9,845 nt of DNA, from positions 1 through 9,845 of the forward strand of contig JAOUGQ010000099.1 of assembly GCA_029865515.1 (NCBI GenBank), written 5' to 3'. The DNA comes from Nitrospirota bacterium (GTDB lineage: Bacteria; Nitrospirota; Nitrospiria; Nitrospirales; UBA8639). Below, piece by piece: positions 1 to 6,400 of the stretch (position 1 is its first letter; the number at the start of each line of letters is the position of its first letter). The notes under the pieces are model-generated. The model did no database searches. It saw only the letters and a program-made list of their open reading frames with translations, and was not told where the DNA came from. Both the position numbers and the translations under genes were made by a program.

Positions 1-44
1 AGGTTTCCCTGGACGAGGCCAGAGTGCGGCTCGGCCTCAAATAG
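1..44 (+). CDS. C-terminal end of a type II antitoxin (partial)
   Basis: An open frame enters from the left edge, reads VSLDEARVRLGLK and stops at TAG 42-44, four bases before the ATG of a RelE/ParE-like toxin. The antitoxin-then-toxin order and tight spacing are typical of type II toxin-antitoxin operons, in which the antitoxin C-terminus wraps the toxin and the N-terminus binds the operator. Only 13 residues are visible, so the antitoxin family (RelB, Phd, ParD or other) cannot be named. The assignment rests on position rather than on any domain in these residues. Confidence 0.55.
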   Translation, partial: VSLDEARVRLGLK

Positions 45-48
45 CGCC

Positions 49-372
49 ATGCCCCCGATGGTCATCAGCTTCACCGAATCCGCACTCCGCGATCTCGAGG
101 AGGTGCGGATCTGGTACACGGAGCAAGGGGTGCCCGATGTCGGGACAATGCTGGTGGCGGAGATCTTCCAACGTGTTCAGGCCCTCGCCGACCATCCTGA
201 TATGGGGCGGGTGGTGCCTGAATTCGATCAGCCCTTTCTGCGGGAGTTTATCCATCCGCCGTTTCGCGTCGTGTACCGGCGTGACCCTCGGCGGGTGAGG
301 ATTGTCCGCATTTGGCGCAGCGAGCGTCGGTTACATCTTCCCACGGCTGATCATGAAAGGCCGTCGAGGTAG
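49..372 (+). CDS. RelE/ParE-family toxin of a type II toxin-antitoxin system
   Basis: This is a 107-residue basic protein of the usual RelE/ParE size (about 90-110 residues). It shows the family pattern: an N-terminal beta strand (VISFTESA), a helical hairpin with ALRDLEEVRIWY and QRVQALADHPDMGRVVPEF, then the C-terminal sheet REFIHPPFRVVYRRD and VRIVRIWRSERRL. Family members either cleave mRNA on the ribosome (RelE) or poison DNA gyrase (ParE). The sequence does not decide between them, although the LxxHPxxGRxVPE stretch is common in ParE/RelE-like proteins of this type. ATG 49 is favoured because it lies four bases after the upstream stop, suggesting translational coupling. ATG 58 (MVISF) is a plausible alternative and matches the usual family N-terminus better. 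No Shine-Dalgarno sequence is evident. The stop codon TAG 370-372 lies inside a GTAGGTTGGG repeat head, so the last few residues (HERPSR) may have been changed by repeat insertion. Confidence 0.85.
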   Translation: MPPMVISFTESALRDLEEVRIWYTEQGVPDVGTMLVAEIFQRVQALADHPDMGRVVPEFDQPFLREFIHPPFRVVYRRDPRRVRIVRIWRSERRLHLPTADHERPSR

Positions 373-395
373 GTTGGGTGATGTGGGATAACCGG
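369..395 (+). repeat. GTAGGTTGGG-headed repeat unit, copy 1 (degenerate)
   Basis: GTAGGTTGGG starts at 369, and its TAG serves as the toxin stop codon. A loose complementary arm (GGTT 372-375 with AACC 390-393) follows. The same head recurs at 422 and 520. The boundary on the right is uncertain. Confidence 0.4.
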
Positions 396-421
396 CTCAC
401 TGTGGAGCAAAAGGCAGCATC

Positions 422-453
422 GTAGGTTGTCCTGATCAGGCCGCACGACAATC
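422..453 (+). repeat. GTAGGTTG-headed repeat unit, copy 2 with inverted arms
   Basis: GTAGGTTG at 422-429 opens a unit in which TTGTC (427-431) pairs with GACAA (447-451). A perfect palindrome, CCTGATCAGG (431-440), sits between the arms. It shares its head with copies at 369 and 520, but the interior differs, so membership of the same family is tentative. Confidence 0.4.
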
Positions 454-519
454 AAATCGACCTGGAGAGGGACCTAATTGTTTGCACCTATTAAGGCCAG
501 GTTTTTATATCGAAGAATC

Positions 520-550
520 GTAGGTTGGGCAAAGCCCAGGGTGCCCAACA
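520..550 (+). repeat. REP-like hairpin repeat, GTAGGTTGGGC type (best copy)
   Basis: GTAGGTTGGGC at 520-530 leads into a stem of GTTGGGCA (524-531) and TGCCCAAC (542-549), eight perfect pairs around a 10-base loop. A competing short hairpin is GGGC (527-530) with GCCC (534-537). From memory of bacterial intergenic sequence, GTAGGTTGGGNN..NNCCCAACA is a widespread repetitive extragenic motif, often scattered in many copies per genome and mobilised by RAYT-type (Y1) transposases. No such transposase is in this window. Confidence 0.65.
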
Positions 551-658
551 TTTAAACTGGGCTCCATCATTTCCTGTTTTTTTTTAGATGTTCTGTGAGA
601 GACTGGGCTATGTGACTCACCCCTATTTGTTAGTGCCAACCGTATCCCCCCTTCCGGG

Positions 659-681
659 AAAAGGGACGCTTCTATTTTTTT
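659..681 (+). repeat. AAAAGGGACGCTTC..T-tract element, copy 1
   Basis: The sequence starts AAAAGGGACGCTTCTA and ends in a T-tract (675-681). It resembles the elements at 870-893 and 2635-2665 in the order AAAAGGGA, GCG-like core, pyrimidine or T-rich tail. Because the core is partly self-complementary, its reverse complement (containing GAAGCGTCCCTTTT) also matches the other copies. I read it as a small dispersed REP-like element. The alternative is chance similarity of A- and T-rich sequence. Confidence 0.4.
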
Positions 682-801
682 CTATGCGAGGCTGTCTCCA
701 GGCCCTGCCAAGCCCGAACAGTTTTTTGCCCACCTGCCCCATCTGAATTCCCGGCGCGGGTCGCTACGAGAATATCTTTTCTACCAATGCCGATTGCCAA
801 A

Positions 802-838
802 CTTAATTAAGACGGTTGGCCGATTTTTACAGTACTGT
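802..838. promoter_or_regulatory. Pair of perfect palindromes, possible operator
   Basis: CTTAATTAAG (802-811) and ACAGTACTGT (829-838) are both perfect 10-base palindromes, with centres 27 bases apart. A looser inverted pair, GCCAA (796-800) and TTGGC (816-820), flanks the first. Two close palindromes can be a dimeric regulator site, but no gene starts nearby, and roughly one 10-base palindrome per kilobase is expected by chance. Confidence 0.2.
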
Positions 839-869
839 CCGTTGGGACGCCCAAAGAAACAGGAGGAGC

Positions 870-893
870 AATAAAAGGGAAGCGTCTTATTTC
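870..893 (+). repeat. AATAAAAGGGAAGCG element, copy 2
   Basis: AATAAAAGGGAAGCG at 870-884 is identical over 15 bases to 2635-2649, just upstream of the channel gene, and resembles the element at 659-681. A strong Shine-Dalgarno-like AGGAGG (861-866) precedes it, as a G-rich GAGGGG (2628-2633) precedes the second copy. No ATG, GTG or TTG follows the AGGAGG at a usable distance. Confidence 0.45.
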
Positions 894-1267
894 AAGGATG
901 TAAAGTTCGGAGCACTTTCATGCGCCAATCATCATTGACGCCGACCTCGATAATCCCGCACCATCTGTCGATGGTCCTGTTCAAAGATACCCTTAAGGCC
1001 TGGTGAAAAAGCATCTCCTGAGTGAAACTGAAGTGTCCGCCAGCGGCGTTCTCGGAATTGTATTGGGTAAAGACCAAGACAGTTTTGCACAAGATACGCA
1101 CGACGAATGCCGTTCCACGGATTTGGCCTTGCTGAACGGTTTTTTTTGACTCCCCTGCGGATTATTGTGGGGAATATTGCCTATGAGGATAGTCCGGTGC
1201 ATTTCCTAAAAATTGGAGTTTTTCAGCAGCCCGTTAAATAAGAAGTCTCAGGAAGACTCTACGACCT

Positions 1268-2620
1268 ATGCCAAAGCCACGGGATCTTGATCGTCAAACG
1301 ATAGCGATCATATTGGGCCTCACTCTGCTCATCATCGGTTCGGTATCGTGGGTGGTGTTCAAATTCCTTGGGCCGATGCCACCTCGGGTAGTCTTGATGA
1401 CAACAGGTCCTGAGGGAAGCGCCTATCACGAGTTTGGTTTACGCTATCAGACCATACTGGCACGCGAAGGAATTGAGGTTCGACTGTTACCTTCTGCCGG
1501 GGCGGTGGAGAACCTTGAACGGCTTCTGGCGTCCTCCTCCGGGGTGGACTTTGGCTTTCTGCAGGGAGGCATTACCAGCAAAGATGAATCCCCTGATGTA
1601 TCATCCTTGGGAACAATGTTTTACGAGCCGTTTTGGATATTTTACCGTGGCCTGGATCCTGGCAAAAATGCCGAAGGCTTTCGTGGACGGCGGATTTCCT
1701 TAGGACCTCATAAAAGCGGCACCCGGCATTTAGCACTCAAGATTTTGGCCATGAGCGGGATTACCGACCTCACCGCTGAATTTCTGGCGTTAGACTCACA
1801 GGAGGCGGGGGAGGCTCTTTTGAAGGGCCAACTTGATGTGGCCGTTATGGTGAGTCCGTGGTCGGCACCTATTGTACAAAAATTGCTAGCTTCAACAGAT
1901 GTTGATTTGTTTTCCGTTCCTCGTGCCGATGCGTATGTCGCCTTGCTTCCGTATTTAAACCGATTAACCCTTCCCGCTGGCGTCGGTGACCTGGCAACCA
2001 ATCGTCCGCCGACCGACATCGTCTTGGTGGCCCCCAAAGCCAGCCTCGTGGTACGGAATGATCTGCATCCGGCTATTCAGCATTTACTTCTGCAGGCGTC
2101 TGTAGAAATTCACTCGGGTCCGGGGGTTTTTCACCAATATGGAAAATTTCCGGCTCCAGAATCTGTCGACCTTCTGGTGAACGCTGGGGCCCGTCAGTAT
2201 TATCAGGTTGGAGAACCGTTCCTGCAGCGATATCTTCCCTTTTGGATAGCCGTATTCGTGGCACGGGGACTGTTGCTGACGATTCCCATCCTGGCCCTGA
2301 TTTATCCGCTCATGCGTTATGCCCCAGGTCTGTACGACTGGCAAATGCGGCGACACATCTACAAACTCTATGGCGAGCTGAAATTCCTTGAAGCAGATAT
2401 TGATGTGCGGAAACCCGGCCAGGGAATTGAGGATTTAATGGCACGATTTGAAGGTCTTGAATCACGGGCCCATCGGATGCGGGTTCCTCTGTGGTATTCG
2501 CATGTCCTGTACAATCTTCGATTGCACATGAATCTGGTACGTGATCGGCTCCAAGACCGGTCGCGTCATGACCCCGATGATCCACCAGATCACATAACGG
2601 AGATAGCCCCAAAAGCCTGA
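1268..2620 (+). CDS. Membrane-anchored TAXI-family TRAP-type solute-binding protein
   Basis: This 450-residue protein has an N-terminal membrane anchor (about residues 12-33) without a signal-peptidase site. A TAXI-type periplasmic binding domain follows from about 40 to 315: VVLMTTGPEGSAYHEFG is the characteristic first strand and ligand loop, followed by LLPSAGAVENLERL, VDFGFLQGG, a glycine-rich RRISLGPHKSGTRHLALKIL and DVAVMVSPWSAPIVQKLL. A second hydrophobic segment (325-348) and a helical C-terminal tail of about 100 residues follow, so the binding domain would be held outside the inner membrane between two helices. TAXI proteins normally hand a dicarboxylate or amino acid to a DctQM-type permease, but no permease lies in the window, so a sensory or scavenging role is possible. 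The substrate cannot be read from the sequence. ATG 1268 has a weak AGGAAG (1250-1255) 12 bases upstream. It is followed 53 bases later by the damaged channel gene. Confidence 0.85.
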   Translation: MPKPRDLDRQTIAIILGLTLLIIGSVSWVVFKFLGPMPPRVVLMTTGPEGSAYHEFGLRYQTILAREGIEVRLLPSAGAVENLERLLASSSGVDFGFLQGGITSKDESPDVSSLGTMFYEPFWIFYRGLDPGKNAEGFRGRRISLGPHKSGTRHLALKILAMSGITDLTAEFLALDSQEAGEALLKGQLDVAVMVSPWSAPIVQKLLASTDVDLFSVPRADAYVALLPYLNRLTLPAGVGDLATNRPPTDIVLVAPKASLVVRNDLHPAIQHLLLQASVEIHSGPGVFHQYGKFPAPESVDLLVNAGARQYYQVGEPFLQRYLPFWIAVFVARGLLLTIPILALIYPLMRYAPGLYDWQMRRHIYKLYGELKFLEADIDVRKPGQGIEDLMARFEGLESRAHRMRVPLWYSHVLYNLRLHMNLVRDRLQDRSRHDPDDPPDHITEIAPKA

Positions 2621-2634
2621 ATGCATTGAGGGGA

Positions 2635-2665
2635 AATAAAAGGGAAGCGCCCCCTTTTTTTGGGG
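2635..2665 (+). repeat. AATAAAAGGGAAGCG element, copy 3, with C4-T7-G4 hairpin
   Basis: The 15 bases 2635-2649 repeat those at 870-884 exactly. They run into CCCC (2651-2654), seven T (2655-2661) and GGGG (2662-2665), which can form a short hairpin. The right arm belongs to the GGGGAG that serves as the likely ribosome binding site of the next gene, so the element supplies or could mask translation initiation. It may instead act as a weak end signal for the TAXI gene. Confidence 0.45.
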
Positions 2666-2667
2666 AG
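2662..2667 (+). promoter_or_regulatory. Ribosome binding site for the channel gene
   Basis: GGGGAG ends six bases before ATG 2674, ideal spacing, and supports ATG 2674 over the in-frame TTG at 2626 or the later ATGs at 2680 and 2689. Its four G residues can pair with CCCC at 2651-2654. Confidence 0.5.
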
Positions 2668-2673
2668 AAATTT

Positions 2674-3294
2674 ATGAACATGAAGCAGATGAACTTTGAA
2701 TATCTTTTAGGAGGTCTCCTGATCATCATTCTCTCAGTTGCCATTGCACAAGAAGTAGGGGCAGGTTTAAAACCCGGTATCTATTCATCGAGCCGGCTCT
2801 TAGCATCATGCTCCTGATGGGAGTTTGGAGCCTAATAAGAACAAATGGTTGCTCCTCATAGGAGGAATCATCGCGGTCACCGGAGCCGCTATTGCTACAG
2901 TAAACTTTTTTGGAACCTACATGAGCTTCGGCTTGTCATCATGGGGATAATATTTGTGTTTTGTCTGGCCAGCACCTGGATTGCTTCAAAAGGTTTGCTC
3001 CTTTCAGGCTCAATCGACGTAAATAAAATCATTGGCGCGATCTGCATCTATCTTCTGCTCGGATTAAACTGGTCGATGTTCTATCTGTTCATCAACATGG
3101 CTATCCCCGGCTCCTTCCATGGCCTGACATCCCCCGACGTAGGAACCCAGCTACCGGAATTCCTGTATTACAGCTTTGTCACCATGACAACCTTAGGCTA
3201 TGGCGACCTCACACCGGTTCGGCCGCTCGCCCGCACCTTCGCCTATTTGGCGGCGATTCTGGGACAATTTTATGTTGCCGTGTTAGTGGCATGA
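2674..3294 (+). pseudogene. K+-channel-like membrane protein (ion channel 2 type), frameshifted
   Basis: The C-terminal part (frame of 2845-3294) carries a pore helix and selectivity filter, YYSFVTMTTLGYGDLTP, with TLGYGD at 3190-3207. The final helix is RTFAYLAAILGQFYVAVLVA. This is the two-helix potassium-channel pore type. Upstream, hydrophobic sequence continues in three successive frames: MNFEYLLGGLLIIILSVAIA from ATG 2674, then EPALSIMLLMGVWSLI (from 2790), then WLLLIGGIIAVTGAAIA (from 2846), then LVIMGIIFVFCLASTWIASK from about 2935. Each step moves the frame by -1, as three single-base losses would. Joined, they give a protein of roughly 205 residues with several N-terminal helices before the pore. 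It ends at TGA 3292-3294 within LVA-stop-LVACIF, where relatives that I recall have LVARLVG, so a CGA-to-TGA change is likely. The result is either a true pseudogene or a stretch with sequencing indels. With no usable upstream frame, the intact part alone would lack its N-terminal helices. Confidence 0.75.
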
Positions 3295-3429
3295 CTTGTC
3301 GCATGTATCTTTCCGAGAAAACCCAACATCGCCACAAGCCATAGGGCAGCCCACAATTTTGAATTCCACCGTCATTCCCTTGTATCCTTAACACGTTGTC
3401 AGAATGGATTAATTCCACAGAAGAGCCAC
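3295..3429. other. Channel-to-AsmA gap, open in the AsmA frame
   Basis: These 135 bases contain no stop codon in the frame shared by the channel's C-terminal part and AsmA, and no ATG, GTG or TTG in that frame before ATG 3430. The AsmA start is therefore the first possible one. I see no convincing promoter: TTGTCA at 3396-3401 has no good -10 partner. No terminator hairpin is evident after the channel. Confidence 0.5.
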
Positions 3430-6400
3430 ATGCGCAGTCGACCAATTAATCGTTGGCTTATTGGTATTCTCGTACTCGTTCTTCTGGCTGGTCTTGGCTA
3501 TGCCCTGTTCCCATTTCTTATCGATGAGGAACGATACCACGCACCGCTAGAGGCGGGGGCTACCTTTGCGCTAGGCCGCCAGGTCACTATTGAAGGTCCT
3601 ATCTCACTCAGTCTTTCTTTCCACCCCACGCTCGCGCTGGAAGATGTGCATATCGCCAATCCTTCCTGGGCTTCCCGGCCCGATCTGCTTCACGCCACAC
3701 GATTAGAAGCTCAACTGTCATTGCTGGCGCTCCTGAAGCGCGAAATTGTGATTGACAAGGTTTTCGTTGACGGACTGGATCTTCTCCTGGAGGAAGGACC
3801 ACACGAAACAAATAATTGGACGTTCGGCTCTCCATCTGAACCGTCCGCCTCCTCAAAAACAGAATCTCCTATTTCGGCCACAATTTCCGAGATAGGTTTT
3901 ACAGGAATTCAACGCGTGACGATCGCCTATCAGCCGCATATGGCCTCAGGGCCTGAATCACAACTCACGATCATAGAAGGATCAGTCCAGCCAGTGGATG
4001 ATCGGACTCGACAATTCTCTGTACGGGGAACGTTCCGTAATACTCCCTTCACGATTGAACTGATAGGTGGAAGAGTTATCGACCTATTTGATTTAACCCA
4101 ACCATGGCCCATGGATGGCTTGGTGTCGGCTGCTTCCACTTCTTTGAATGTAAAGGGACAACTGATCGGCCCTCCCGCGGCTCTTTCTCTTGAATTGACA
4201 GGCACGCTACGGGGTGAGCGTCTCGGCGACCTCAATTCCCTCTTGGACATGAATTTGCCAAACTATGGCCCATATGAATTGATGACCTCCCTCTCATTCT
4301 TTGAGGATACACTCAATTTACATCACATACGCGCAAAGATGGGTGAATCTGAATTCGGGGGTGATCTGAATTTGTTGAACCAGGCCGGGAGGGCCCAACT
4401 TTCAGGTCAATTGACCGCTCATTCATTACAGATTCATGATTTGACTTCTCTCGCAAATCACAACGGATCCAAACACGCAACTTCCCCGGAACCGCCGGAG
4501 TCCGATTTTTCCGCATCCACGCCTTTGGATGTTGATTTGGATGTCACCGTCGAAAAACTCTTACTCGGCGAGACGGACCTTGGCTCGTTGTCTCTGACTG
4601 CCGGCATGCGGGAAGGTCAGGTTCTTCTTGATCCAATTCAGATAAAAAGTTTTGGAGGAACGGGGAATGCACGTGTAACGGTTGACCTCAAGACTTCTCG
4701 GGCACAATCCACGATTCAAGCGAAGGTGAGATCTTTGAACTATGGTAATGCTTTTCGGGCTTTTAGGGGGGCGATGACTATCGAAGGCTCTACAGACTTT
4801 GATCTCACCGCCAGCGGGAGCAGTACCATGTTGCCGGACTTCCTCCAGTCGTTGACCGTGAATTTTCAAACCCGTTACACCACATTCGGGTTTTCCGACC
4901 CAATACCTGAAGCCAGAACGCCTGTTGTCTTGCGACAGGGATCCCTTCGTGTGACGAAAGGCGGCCCTGTCAAAATTGTTGCTCAAGGCGCGTATCGGGA
5001 AAGGGCTTTTGGCCTGAGGCTGACCACAGGCTCTCTGTTAAATCTGGCCACACCAGGAGCGACCTGGCCTCTGTCCCTTTCGGCTCAAGCGGCCGGGGCC
5101 CTTCTGGAAGTCAAAGGAGCGTTGAATACCGGCAGCCCTGACCTGACCGGGACAATGGCTGTTTCCCTCAAAGGACGTCGGCTCAGGGACCTTGATCCCG
5201 ATCTTCCTCCTGTTGGTCCGTATACTCTCAGTGCTCAGGTGATCAAGGAGGGTGACCGGTACGCGGTGAGTGATCTCCGTAGCCGGTTCGGAAGCAGCGA
5301 TCTGTCCGGAATTCTGGAAGTGAATCTCCAGAAGGCCAGGCCTTATCTCACGGGAATCTTTACATCGAAACAGATAGACATGACCGAACTTTCCAGGCCG
5401 GGTGATGTGGCTATTCCGTCTGAGGCGATTCGCGCAATCGATACTGATTTCACGATGGCGATCGGTCAGCTTCGGACCGGTGAAATGACTGTCGCTGGTC
5501 TAGTCTTTACGGCCGGTCTTCGATCGGGAAGGCTGAAAATGGATTCCGTGCAAGGAGCCCTTTTGGATCGGAACTCTACATACGCACATGTTCAGGGCGG
5601 GCTGACATTAGATGCCGCCGGCGCAATCCCTGTCTTGTCCGGGAACGTTTCATTCGTCCAAATACGATATGAACATATCTTTCGCGGTGTGCGGTTCGTG
5701 AATCTTGCAGAGAACGTCCTGAACTTGGATGCCAGATTTTCCAGTTCGGGAAGCACGCTATTCAGTTTGCGGGACAAAGCCACTGTGAGCCTAGAAGGCA
5801 AAAAAATGCCGATGAAGTTTTACCCGGGAACTGATGATTCCCAACCGGTGGAGGTGAGGACCAATCTGAAGGTTGAAAGTGTGGAGGGCGGCCCTTTGCG
5901 CTTTCATGCGGATGGGACCTTTCAGGATAGGCCTTTCCGGCTGCATTCCCTCACGGGTCCCCTCCGAGGGCTTCTCAAAGATCGGGGTTTATGGCCTGTG
6001 GATGTTGTTCTTGAAGCTCCACATATCAGGATGGAATTGAGGGGCCACCTGCCTCTTCCTTTGGCTCGGGCTTCGGATGAGTTTACCTTTCGAATGCTCG
6101 TGAATGCTGAAAATTTCAGAGACCTGAATTTTCTCAGGTCCTCCGGTTTTCCCGATGTCGGTCCCGTGGATATCAAAGTGGTTCTTTCGCGAACCCCTGT
6201 GGGATTTCATGTGACCGAGATGGAAGGGGTGTTGGGCGAAAGCCGCTGGCAGGGAAATATGACGGTGATGACGAAACGGGACCGCCCAAGTGTGAGGGGA
6301 AAACTCACGATAGAGGATGTGGTTCTGGACAACTTGAAGCAAACTCCGGACGATCCCTCAGCAAAAAAGAAGTCATCGATGTTAGGTGCCATTGCCGGTT

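Larger units (their letters stand above)
554..1267. other. Long intergenic stretch with no supported gene
   Basis: No open frame here resembles a known protein. The contents are an AAAAGGGACGC element at 659-681, palindromes CTTAATTAAG (802-811) and ACAGTACTGT (829-838), a short hairpin TTGGG-ACG-CCCAA (842-854), an AGGAGG box (861-866) with no suitable start codon after it, and a reading frame from about 904 to 1206 interrupted by stops at 994 and 1147. A phrase GGAGTTTTTCAGCAGCCCGT (1215-1234) lies 34 bases before the next gene. No convincing sigma-70 promoter was found for the gene at 1268. The region looks like decayed or repeat-rich intergenic DNA. Confidence 0.5.

Noticed and set aside
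1003..1149. Small GTG-started frame of 48 codons
   Set aside because: It lacks a Shine-Dalgarno sequence and any recognisable domain. It is better treated as part of a possible decayed frame.
1151..1173. TCCCC..GGGGA inverted repeat as a terminator
   Set aside because: The stem is only five pairs with a 13-base loop, and no T-tract follows it (the T-run precedes it).
1215..1238. GGAGTTTTTCAGCAGCCCGT as an insertion-sequence end
   Set aside because: It resembles a phrase that I associate with intergenic repeats in several bacterial lineages, but no matching inverted copy exists in the window, so an element end cannot be supported.
2310..2744. Minus-strand open frame of 144 codons spanning the TAXI and channel junction
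   Set aside because: It is antisense to the TAXI C-terminal domain and the channel start and has no ribosome binding site or recognisable domain.
3396..3429. Sigma-70 promoter before the AsmA gene
   Set aside because: TTGTCA is present, but no -10-like hexamer lies at a 16-18 base spacing.
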